Shown one piece after another: positions 29,059 through 36,403 of a DNA stretch of 64,000 nt; positions within the stretch are counted from its first letter, which is position 1; each line of letters opens with the position of its first letter. The translations under genes were made by a program, and so were the position numbers. This DNA is from Sporocytophaga myxococcoides DSM 11118 (GTDB lineage: Bacteria > Bacteroidota > Bacteroidia > Cytophagales > Cytophagaceae). The stretch is from the NCBI RefSeq assembly GCF_000426725.1, contig NZ_AUFX01000013.1, positions 94,476 through 158,475 on the forward strand. The letters are read 5' to 3'. Below the pieces are notes generated by a model. That model was not told the origin of the DNA and did no database searches. It worked only from the letters and a program-made list of their open reading frames with translations.

Positions 29059-29526
29059 TTATTTGACTTTTTCTTTAATCAATTTTTCTTTTTGATATAA
29101 ACCAACAAGTTCCGCTTCTTCAATTATGTGTCTCTTCGCTAATTTAAGAACAGTCTCTTTATTAGACTCAGGAGCAATAGCCAGTACAATATCCAAGGCA
29201 TATAGTTTAAATACATACCTGTGTATATTTTCCGGAGGACATGGACCTTCATAACCAAATGTATTGCCGTTACATAATCCCTCAATGGAACCAGGAGAAA
29301 CCATTCCTTCCTCAAAACCATTAGAAGTTGCGGGTATATTAAAAACAAGCCAATGAACCCATGGAATGTTCCCCTCAGTGTCAGCATCTTCTACAGTTAA
29401 AACAAGGGTAGATGCATTTGATGGAATATCTATAAATTGCAAAGGTGGACTGATATTTGGGCCTTCACAAGTATACTTCTTTGGAATACTTACTCCATTT
29501 TTAAATTCTGAACTTAAAAGTTTCAT
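29059..29526 (-). CDS. YbhB/YbcL family PEBP (Raf kinase inhibitor-like) protein
   Basis: A 155-aa phosphatidylethanolamine-binding-protein fold. Typical stretches are C-E-G-P-N-I-S-P-P-L-Q-F, D-A-D-T-E-G-N-I-P-W-V-H-W-L-V, and G-Y-E-G-P-C-P-P followed by H-R-Y-V-F-K-L-Y-A-L-D. Bacterial members have no settled function. There is no signal peptide, so it is cytoplasmic. It lies 11 bp upstream of a family-9 transferase gene, on the edge of the glycan cluster. Confidence 0.95.
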   Translation of the reverse strand: MKLLSSEFKNGVSIPKKYTCEGPNISPPLQFIDIPSNASTLVLTVEDADTEGNIPWVHWLVFNIPATSNGFEEGMVSPGSIEGLCNGNTFGYEGPCPPENIHRYVFKLYALDIVLAIAPESNKETVLKLAKRHIIEEAELVGLYQKEKLIKEKVK

Positions 29527-29597
29527 AACTTCTCCCTTTTATATTAATCTTATAAAAAGAAAACATGGTAATAATGCTTATGTTATTTGTATTCAGT

Positions 29598-30215
29598 TTA
29601 GGCCTGAAGATGTGTTAGATCATTGAATTTTTCAATACAAAAAAAGGGAGAACGATATTTTACCACATATAACCCCATGTTACTATGATCAAAAAGATTC
29701 ATATTGACAAGATCAAGCTCAAACAGAGTCGCTAAAAGAATCCTCATAATCCTGCCGTGAATACAGATAAGGATATAATCATCAGATAGATTGGACATTA
29801 AGCGTTCTACAAATGGTTTGATTCGCGCAGATACTTCAATTGGGCTCTCTCCTTCTGGCATCTTAATATCTATTTTACCTTCTTTCCATTCACGAGTCAA
29901 TTTATTATAAGTACCGACAGGATCTGAACTAGAAGCTACTCCATCATATATACCATAACTGATTTCAACAAGTTGAGCACATGCTTCATGAGGAATTCCT
30001 TGCTTAATAAATAGTTCAACAGACTGAATACTTCTTTTAAGTGTTGAAGTATATAATTTTGTAAATGGAATATCTTTATAGGTTTCATAAAAGCATTTTG
30101 ACTGCCAAAGCCCTTTGTCATTTAGCGGAAGGTCTACTCCTGAACCTTGCAAAATGTGACAAGCATTATTATCAGTCTCTCCATGCCTTACTATATATAT
30201 AGTTTTCTCCTTCAT
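29598..30215 (-). CDS. histidine phosphatase family protein
   Basis: About 205 aa. The phosphoglycerate-mutase-like motif V-R-H-G-E-T-D-N near residue 9 carries the catalytic His, and C-I-H-G-R-I-M-R near 150 gives the second His. The ATG at 30215 is preferred over an in-frame one 36 bases upstream. It puts the RHG motif in its usual position and avoids overlap with the preceding gene, which stops at 30220. It may act on phosphosugars in the neighbouring glycan pathway; the substrate is not evident. Confidence 0.9.
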   Translation of the reverse strand: MKEKTIYIVRHGETDNNACHILQGSGVDLPLNDKGLWQSKCFYETYKDIPFTKLYTSTLKRSIQSVELFIKQGIPHEACAQLVEISYGIYDGVASSSDPVGTYNKLTREWKEGKIDIKMPEGESPIEVSARIKPFVERLMSNLSDDYILICIHGRIMRILLATLFELDLVNMNLFDHSNMGLYVVKYRSPFFCIEKFNDLTHLQA

Positions 30216-30219
30216 GTTG

Positions 30220-30885
30220 TTACTTTCCCGTAAGTGAATTTGGAGCATCAACCGGCTTGGACTCCGGAGAGCCCTTTTGACGCAGGAATATTGAGAGTAT
30301 TACAATTGAAAATACAGATATAAATTCACTCTGCCAGTTTTGAAAGGATTCAAACCATAATTGATTATTTGCAAGATATTCCACAAAGGTTTCCACAGGT
30401 CTGCCTAACAATTCCTGTTCTTTGTTATATTCGTTATGACTTCCTACTGCGTGCAGAAAAAAAGAAATAAGAAACAAAAAAAGAAATGCAAGTGTCAATG
30501 AGTTCTTATACCATTTAAGCCATATTCCTCCCTTTTTAACAGGCCATGGAGCTTCTGAATGAGCAACAGGCATTCGATCTACCTCTTCTTCTTTTGTCAA
30601 AGATTTAGATTCTGCTGATCCTTTTTGCTTTAGAAAAACAGTAAGCCATACATATGTTCCCATTTGTAGAAATTCACTTTCCCAATTCTCAAAAGTAGTT
30701 TGAATGAAATGACCTGATAAGAGATAAGAACTCAACCCCATTTCTTCCCCACCTAAATCAGCCAGTTCTTCATTATATTCCTTCCAGCCTGTAAGTATCT
30801 GACCTGTAATAAAAATTAGAAAAAACAGAAAGAGACAAATGGATAGACCGTTTCTTTTGATAAATGAGGCGTTTTCGTTTTTCAT
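30220..30885 (-). CDS. DUF6766 family membrane protein with internal duplication
   Basis: A 221-aa integral membrane protein. Two similar halves (~1-95 and ~118-212) each hold a hydrophobic helix, an Asn-Glu segment (E-Y-N-E-E, E-Y-N-K-E), and a copy of F-x-N-W-x-S-E-F followed by a helix and F-L-x-Q-K-G-S-x-E-S-K. This matches the family known to me as DUF6766, of unknown function, common in soil bacteria with stress genes. It starts the minus-strand run and faces a broken plus-strand gene. Confidence 0.85.
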   Translation of the reverse strand: MKNENASFIKRNGLSICLFLFFLIFITGQILTGWKEYNEELADLGGEEMGLSSYLLSGHFIQTTFENWESEFLQMGTYVWLTVFLKQKGSAESKSLTKEEEVDRMPVAHSEAPWPVKKGGIWLKWYKNSLTLAFLFLFLISFFLHAVGSHNEYNKEQELLGRPVETFVEYLANNQLWFESFQNWQSEFISVFSIVILSIFLRQKGSPESKPVDAPNSLTGK

Positions 30886-30977
30886 ATCTTGGCAAATAAA
30901 AATTTAACAAAATTTAAACCTCATTTGTTTTGCTTAAGGAAGAGACACATAAGCCCTTTTCTTTTATAACCTCGTAT

Positions 30978-31702
30978 ATGCCCCATAAAATCAGGTGGAA
31001 ATTTCTGATCCTTTTCATTTTCTCGTATTCAATTAAGGCGACAGCTCAGAAAAACCTAATTGATGTACCCACTTCAGAAATTGTGGAATATAAAAAAACA
31101 TTCCTTCAAACACAGAGCAGCATCACTAACAGGAATATCTCAACTTCTATAATTGCAACTCTTGGATTAAAGAATAATTGGGAAACGGGATTAATGTTCA
31201 ATCAACTGACGGTACACACAAGGTCCAATAGCAGAAAACTTAATATTGATAAAGAAGAGCCATCTCAAAATCCTGATGTCTTTTTGCATATACAAAAAAT
31301 TTTCCGAATAAATGATTGGTATAAAGTGGTATTGGAAGTCGATCAGGAATAAGTATTAATAGTCTTTCTAAGCCATCATTTGTAAATTTTTCATTTTTAA
31401 ATAACAGGTTTACAATTCCTGATACAAAAAATTTTGTGGTAATTGGGGCTTATTATGGCAATCAGGAATATATAGGACATAACAACAATATCGGAATGCT
31501 TCTGGGTTTGCAAAAAGTTCTTATTAAAGACAAATTGACTTTTATTGCAGATTATATTACAGGTCAAAACGCTGTAAGTGTAATTAATTCAGGATTACAA
31601 GTTAGTCTGAACGAAAATTGGAAAATAGCTTTAGCAGCAGAATTTCCTGCTCCTCATAGTGATAATCATCATGGCATGATCATCCAGTTTTCCAGACATT
31701 AA
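30978..31702 (+). pseudogene. frameshifted exported beta-barrel-like protein
   Basis: The first part, from the ATG at 30978, has a clear signal peptide ending A-T-A-Q and reads to a stop at 31352. From 31340 onward, homologous-looking sequence continues in another frame (S-G-I-S-I-N-S-L-S-K-P-S-F) to a stop at 31702. A one-base change near 31340 joins both parts into ~240 aa rich in alternating hydrophobic residues and ending in Phe-Ser-Arg-His, as in a small outer-membrane beta-barrel. Either the gene is broken or there is a sequencing error. An in-frame ATG 48 bases upstream of 30978 is less likely. Confidence 0.7.
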
Positions 31703-31786
31703 TCTCATATACATTCATATAAACATTAAGGAAAAACAATTTAAAACCAGGATCTGTTTTTTCTAGTAATAATCGTAGATACAATT

Positions 31787-32284
31787 ATGACAAAAAAACT
31801 TAAAAACCTGGAAGATCTTTTTGAATATGAACTTAAAGATCTATATAGTGCGGAAAGACAATTGATTCAGGCTTTACCAAAAATGGCCAAAGAAGCCAAG
31901 AACCCAACTTTAAAAGAAGCCTTTGAATCTCATCTTGAGGAAACTAAAGGACAAAAAGAAAGACTTGACAGGGTTTTCGCACTTCTAAATATAAAACATG
32001 GCAATACTAAATGCCTTGCAATGGAAGGTCTCATTGAAGAAGGAAAAGACTTGATTGACGAAGATGCCACTCCTGAAGTGAAAGACGCAGGCCTTATTGC
32101 TGCTGCTCAGAAAATAGAACATTACGAAATTTCCGGATATGGAACTGTAGTCCATTATGCTGAAAAACTTGGGCATAAAGAAATACATCAATTGCTTTCT
32201 GAAACATTGAATGAAGAAAAGAAAGCTGACACAAAGCTTAATGATTTAGCGAAGAAATCAGTCAATCAAAAAGCAATTGTATAA
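31787..32284 (+). CDS. YciE/YciF-type ferritin-like protein (DUF892)
   Basis: A 165-aa four-helix-bundle protein of the DUF892 group. It opens with L-F-E-Y-E-L-K-D-L-Y-S-A-E-R-Q, the motif holding the first metal-type Glu pair, and has a central H-L-E-E-T-K and a later E-H-Y-E-I-S-G-Y-G. E. coli relatives are induced in stationary phase and stress. It is monocistronic, with a strong terminator 27 bp after the stop. Confidence 0.94.
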   Translation: MTKKLKNLEDLFEYELKDLYSAERQLIQALPKMAKEAKNPTLKEAFESHLEETKGQKERLDRVFALLNIKHGNTKCLAMEGLIEEGKDLIDEDATPEVKDAGLIAAAQKIEHYEISGYGTVVHYAEKLGHKEIHQLLSETLNEEKKADTKLNDLAKKSVNQKAIV

Positions 32285-32310
32285 TATACAATAATGCTAA
32301 CATCCTAAAA

Positions 32311-32345
32311 AATGACCTTGAAATAAAACTCAAGGTCATTTTTTT
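32311..32345 (+). terminator. factor-independent terminator of the DUF892 gene
   Basis: The perfect 11-bp arms AATGACCTTGA (32311-32321) and TCAAGGTCATT (32330-32340) enclose an 8-nt loop and run into a T-tract. The A-tract before the first arm would allow function on both strands. Confidence 0.9.
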
Positions 32346-32417
32346 GCCTTAACGTCAGATTAAAACAAGGCCAATTATGTTCCATATTAAAGTGGTACTA
32401 TATAAACTTCGATTGTT

Positions 32418-33455
32418 ATGTCAAATACAAATAGAAAACTGGGATTGGCAATGGTTGGACTGGGAAAATATAGTACCGGTCAGTTAATGCCTGCAATAGT
32501 TCAAAGCGAATCATTCAGATTGAGAGGTATTGTTACAGGCTCTGAAGAAAAAGCTCAGGAGTACTCCACCAAATATGACATACCAGAAAAAAACATATAT
32601 AATTACGAAAATTTCGATTCAATAAAGGACAACCCAGATATTGATATTGTGTACATAGCATTGCCAAATTCAATGCATGAAGAATATGTGATAAGGGCAG
32701 CTTTAGCGGGCAAACATGTGATAACAGAAAAGCCTATGGCCACATCTGTAAAGCAATGTGAAAGAATGATCAATACATGTAAAAATGCTAATGTTCAATT
32801 ATTTGTCGGATACAGGCTTCATTTTGAGCCTCACCACCTGGAAGCTATGAAGGTAGGACAAACCGAAGCAAAGGGCAAACTAAAGAAAATAATAGGAAGC
32901 TTTGGATTTAAGATAGAAGACAATGGTCAATGGAGGCTTCAAAAGGACCTTGCCGGAGGAGGCTCTCTGTTAGATGTAGGAATATATGTAATACAAGCTG
33001 CAAGGTATGTAGTTGGAAAAAATCCTATTGCAATCAAAAATGTAAAAATTGAGAATACCATTTTTGACCGACCAAGTGAAGTAGATGGTGATGTCACTTG
33101 GGAAATGGAGTTTCCTGATAATGTTATTGCTTTTTGCAGTTCAAGCTATACAAAAGAATCTGACAAATTATTTATAGAAGCAGAGAAAGGTTGGATTGAA
33201 ATAAGTCCAGCTTATTACTATTATGGTTTGAAAGGCGCAACAGAACAAGGCACTCTCAAGATGGAAAGGATCAATCAGCAGAAAGCCCAGATGGAAGGAA
33301 TTGCTGATACAATTATTAACGGCATTCATAACAGAGCTTCAGGGATAGAAGGGCTCATCGATGTTCAGATAATTGAAGCCATTTACAAATCAGCTAAAAC
33401 AGGAGAAAAAGTAACACTGGAATATAATATTAAGGAATATATCCATGCCCGTTAG
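32418..33455 (+). CDS. Gfo/Idh/MocA family oxidoreductase
   Basis: A 345-aa enzyme of the glucose-fructose oxidoreductase type. The Rossmann fold starts V-G-L-G-K-Y-S-T-G, the E-K-P-M-A motif lies near residue 97, and G-G-G-S-L-L-D-V-G-I-Y near 185 holds the catalytic-region Asp. The lack of a signal peptide points to a cytoplasmic enzyme. It could act on a sugar of the adjoining glycan pathway, but the substrate is not evident. A terminator follows. Confidence 0.94.
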   Translation: MSNTNRKLGLAMVGLGKYSTGQLMPAIVQSESFRLRGIVTGSEEKAQEYSTKYDIPEKNIYNYENFDSIKDNPDIDIVYIALPNSMHEEYVIRAALAGKHVITEKPMATSVKQCERMINTCKNANVQLFVGYRLHFEPHHLEAMKVGQTEAKGKLKKIIGSFGFKIEDNGQWRLQKDLAGGGSLLDVGIYVIQAARYVVGKNPIAIKNVKIENTIFDRPSEVDGDVTWEMEFPDNVIAFCSSSYTKESDKLFIEAEKGWIEISPAYYYYGLKGATEQGTLKMERINQQKAQMEGIADTIINGIHNRASGIEGLIDVQIIEAIYKSAKTGEKVTLEYNIKEYIHAR

Positions 33456-33472
33456 CTGTCTGTATAAATGCC

Positions 33473-33509
33473 AGATAAAAAAGGAAACACTTAGTCTCCT
33501 TTTTTATCT
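33473..33509 (+). terminator. factor-independent terminator of the oxidoreductase gene
   Basis: The perfect 13-bp arms 33473-33485 (AGATAAAAAAGGA) and 33497-33509 enclose an 11-nt loop. The T-rich second arm serves as the T-tract. It starts 18 bases after the stop at 33455. Confidence 0.75.
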
Positions 33510-33563
33510 TATATTATGTCATATTAGATATCCCTTCTTGTTAAAGAAGTCTAATCAACTTTT

Positions 33564-33899
33564 TTATATACCTGACTTCTTTATGTTATTAATTGCATCA
33601 GAATCAGCGATACTCTTCATAAAGATATCAGCCAAATCTTTGTTCCAAAATAGACCGAGAATTGTCTGATCTTCACATTGAAGATATACACCATAGCTAT
33701 CAATTTCTTCGCCTTCCACATCGGAACTTATGTCATCTACAGCTTTGTCAACAAAGAGTTCTCCTTTTTTACGTTCTACTCGATATTCAGAAACTTCACC
33801 AGTTCCTTTTTGAACTTCCTTTTTTTGATTCCATAGCTTAGTTATTTCATAATACTCATACTCAGCAATATAACAAACTTGATTTTGGAAAGAGTTCTT
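33564..33899 (-). pseudogene. start-less gene remnant of unknown family
   Basis: The minus strand is open for 111 codons, bounded upstream by a stop at 33900-33902, with no ATG or other usual start near its 5' end. The translation looks like real protein: it contains K-L-W-N-Q-K-K-E, an acidic central part, and Y-G-V-Y-L-Q-C-E-D-Q-T-I-L-G-L-F-W-N-K-D-L-A near the end. Codon use resembles the neighbours. The start has probably been lost by truncation next to the glycosyltransferase gene, whose stop is only ~18 bases upstream of the open part. No family recognised. Confidence 0.55.
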
Positions 33900-33916
33900 C
33901 TATATAAATCAACAGT

Positions 33917-34720
33917 TTATATTTTAAGATATTCCGGTGCATTAATTCTTCTATCAGGAATTGTAGTTTCAAGTTCCTGATGATAAACACCACTGGGAAA
34001 AACTCCGCAACCTCCATGCTTCTTCATCACCCTTAACTGAGCAAGTACATCTTCTCCACAATGATGAACAGGTAAATCTTTCCAGAAAGAAAACCCTCCT
34101 ACGTCCCTCAATTTTCTTGTATCATACATTACACAACCTCCTACCCAGGCTATTTTATATGGTTTGGGAGATTCGGAATGAAACTTTTCATGTCTTTGAA
34201 CATGCAATATATTTGCGGCATTATGCAATTGATATCTTAGCCATTCCTTTGTTCCTGGCTCAATAGTTTCGGGACTAACCTTTTCCTCCCATAATTCCAT
34301 TGCTTGTTCATATGGTCTCTCATCATTCAGATATGAGAGTCCTATCACTGCATTTCCGGTAAAACCACATTGTTCTTTAATCAACACATCTTTTAAATTC
34401 TTTATGACATATGACTCTAATATAAGGTCATCGTCCAGATAGAGACAATATTCATTATTGGCATGATCAAGCAAAAATTGTCTTTGATGTGCAAGACCTC
34501 TCGTAGGTAAATTTTTAAGGATGGTTACAGAAGTTCCACGAGAACGATGTAAATTTATTACTGCCTGAAGTGATGTACTTTCCTCATTACAATTATCCTT
34601 AGATTGGTCTGAAATAATAATTTCGTATTCTTGTTCTGTTTGAAAAAAAAGGCTGGTCAAAAGTACTGCAAGTGCATCAGGTCTATGATATGTAGGGATC
34701 AGGATAGTAATCAGGTTCAT
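33917..34720 (-). CDS. glycosyltransferase family 2
   Basis: A 267-aa GT-A enzyme. It opens I-T-I-L-I-P-T-Y-H-R-P, followed by I-I-S-D-Q-S-K-D, and holds the metal-binding Y-L-D-D-D-L-I-L near residue 96. The later W-V-G-G-C-V-M-Y and H-H-C-G-E-D-V-L fit the acceptor region. No membrane helix is seen. It stands apart from the main glycan cluster and could extend the same polymer. Confidence 0.92.
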   Translation of the reverse strand: MNLITILIPTYHRPDALAVLLTSLFFQTEQEYEIIISDQSKDNCNEESTSLQAVINLHRSRGTSVTILKNLPTRGLAHQRQFLLDHANNEYCLYLDDDLILESYVIKNLKDVLIKEQCGFTGNAVIGLSYLNDERPYEQAMELWEEKVSPETIEPGTKEWLRYQLHNAANILHVQRHEKFHSESPKPYKIAWVGGCVMYDTRKLRDVGGFSFWKDLPVHHCGEDVLAQLRVMKKHGGCGVFPSGVYHQELETTIPDRRINAPEYLKI

Positions 34721-35059
34721 GTATTTTAAAATTGTACCACTGCTCTAACCATGAGTACTATCAAAGGTTTTTTAGTATAAGAAATTGAAGAAATAATGTC
34801 TTATCTGAATGAAATCTACCAGCCCCCCGCTCGATCCAAAGGTCTCATAGTACCGTTAATACCATCTCTCGCCGGAATAACTGAAAAGTTCTCTTAATAT
34901 TCCATTCTGAAAGTCCTTTGATAAGGTAACCGGTTACATTTTGCTGAGGATGTAGTTAAGGAAATTTGTTAACCTAATGATCAAGAGGATTGTTTACAGA
35001 AACTTTTTCCGGATAAGAGCCTGTTTTAATTTAGGATGGAAGTTTAAAATGATAATAGT
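34721..35059. other. 339-bp intergenic region
   Basis: A gap between the divergent family-2 transferase and the small charged protein. No open frame, repeat or clear hairpin supports a feature; it presumably holds both promoters. Confidence 0.35.
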
Positions 35060-35227
35060 ATGATAGATCCTGATAAAAAAGTAGAAAAAGATAAGGCTAA
35101 GAATGCGAACCTTTATCAAAGCTCTCAGCATCCCCAGCACTTTGAAAATGAGGGAGGAGAATATATTGAAGCTGACCCTAATGAAAGGAAAAAAGATGAA
35201 CCTACTAAAGGCGACGACAAAAAGTAA
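35060..35227 (+). CDS. small highly charged protein, 55 aa
   Basis: The frame ATG 35060 to TAA 35225-35227 encodes 55 residues with almost no hydrophobic core. It starts M-I-D-P-D-K-K-V-E-K, has a middle Q-H-P-Q-H-F-E-N-E-G-G-E-Y-I-E-A-D-P-N, and ends P-T-K-G-D-D-K-K. Short hydrophilic proteins of this style occur beside stress genes in Bacteroidota. An overlapping 60-codon frame (35103-35285) has less natural composition and is taken as its shadow. The SDR gene begins 63 bp downstream on the same strand. Function unknown. Confidence 0.65.
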   Translation: MIDPDKKVEKDKAKNANLYQSSQHPQHFENEGGEYIEADPNERKKDEPTKGDDKK

Positions 35228-35290
35228 AGCCTATTTTAATAAAAAGAAAAGTGTATTAAAAAGAAGGCTAAGAGTAATTGTCTGAACATT

Positions 35291-36370
35291 ATGGATACAG
35301 GTTTTATTAAAAAAGTATATTCTTATTTCAAGGATGAGGTGCCCAAAGTTGTAGTAATCACAGGAGCATCTGCAGGTCTGGGAAGAAGTATTGTGAGAGA
35401 ATATGCAAAATTAGGTTGTTCCATAGCACTTCTGGCCAGAGGAGAAGACGGACTATTAGGAGCAAAGGAAGAAGTCGAGAACCTGGGGGGACAAGCTTTG
35501 ATAAAACAAGTAGATGTTGCTGATGCTGCTAAAGTCGAAGAAGTCGCTGAGGAAATTGAGAATCAGCTAGGCCCTATAGATGTTTGGATAAATAATGCTA
35601 TGGTCAGTGTTTTTTCACCAATAAGCGAAATGTTGCCTGAAGAATACAAGCGTGTTACAGAGGTAACATATCTTGGTCAGGTATATGGGACATTGGCTGC
35701 ATTAAAACGCATGCGCAAAAGGAATAAAGGTTCAATTATTTTTGTAGGTTCCGCACTAGCTTACAGAGGTATACCACTACAATCCGCATACTGTGCTGCA
35801 AAGCACGCCATTGAAGGATTTTATGATGCTCTTAGGGCCGAATTGATCCATGATAAGAGCAAAATTAAGACATGCATGGTACAATTGCCTGCCATGAATA
35901 CCACACAATTCGAACTGGTAAAAAGCCGTCTTCCCCATAAAGCCAAGCCAATGGGAAAGATATACCAGCCTGAGGTAGCTGCGAGAGCCATTGTATATGC
36001 TGCGAAGCATAACAGAAGAGAAATATATGTTGGCTATCCTACTGTTTATTCGATATTGGGAAACAAGATTGCCCCTTGGCTTGGAGATTATGTTCTTGCT
36101 AAAGAAGGTTATACAGGACAACAAACAGATATCAAAGAAAACCCTGAAAGATTAAATAATTTATATACTCCTGTCCCAGGCGATCATGGATCACACGGTT
36201 CTTTTGACAATGAGGCTGCATCTAAAAGCACAGAAGTCTGGCTTAGCATGAATAAAAGTAAAGTTTTTATAGGATTAGGAGTTATTACTACCATTGCCTG
36301 GATACTAAAATTGAAAATGAGCCGCACTCCTAAGTTAAAACAGCCTGTCCTGAACAATTTTGCAGTGTAG
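35291..36370 (+). CDS. SDR family oxidoreductase with C-terminal membrane anchor
   Basis: A 359-aa protein. Residues ~17-260 form a short-chain dehydrogenase: T-G-A-S-A-G-L-G-R-S for the cofactor, N-N-A-M-V near 108, V-G-S-A-L-A-Y, and the catalytic Y-C-A-A-K. A ~90-residue extension with H-G-S-H-G-S precedes a hydrophobic helix near 328-345 (V-F-I-G-L-G-V-I-T-T-I-A-W-I-L) and a short basic tail, so the enzyme is probably tail-anchored to the membrane. The NrfD-like gene follows 33 bp later and is likely co-transcribed. Substrate unknown; a quinone- or lipid-linked role would fit the anchor. Confidence 0.92.
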   Translation: MDTGFIKKVYSYFKDEVPKVVVITGASAGLGRSIVREYAKLGCSIALLARGEDGLLGAKEEVENLGGQALIKQVDVADAAKVEEVAEEIENQLGPIDVWINNAMVSVFSPISEMLPEEYKRVTEVTYLGQVYGTLAALKRMRKRNKGSIIFVGSALAYRGIPLQSAYCAAKHAIEGFYDALRAELIHDKSKIKTCMVQLPAMNTTQFELVKSRLPHKAKPMGKIYQPEVAARAIVYAAKHNRREIYVGYPTVYSILGNKIAPWLGDYVLAKEGYTGQQTDIKENPERLNNLYTPVPGDHGSHGSFDNEAASKSTEVWLSMNKSKVFIGLGVITTIAWILKLKMSRTPKLKQPVLNNFAV

Positions 36371-36403
36371 AAGTTTGTATGATGCACTTCAAGATTTTTT
36401 TAT

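Noticed and set aside
33445..33669. 74-codon plus-strand frame after the oxidoreductase gene
   Set aside because: It crosses a strong terminator hairpin and is antisense to a better minus-strand coding remnant.
35103..35285. 60-codon plus-strand frame
   Set aside because: It overlaps the 55-aa frame at 35060-35227, which has a more natural hydrophilic composition.
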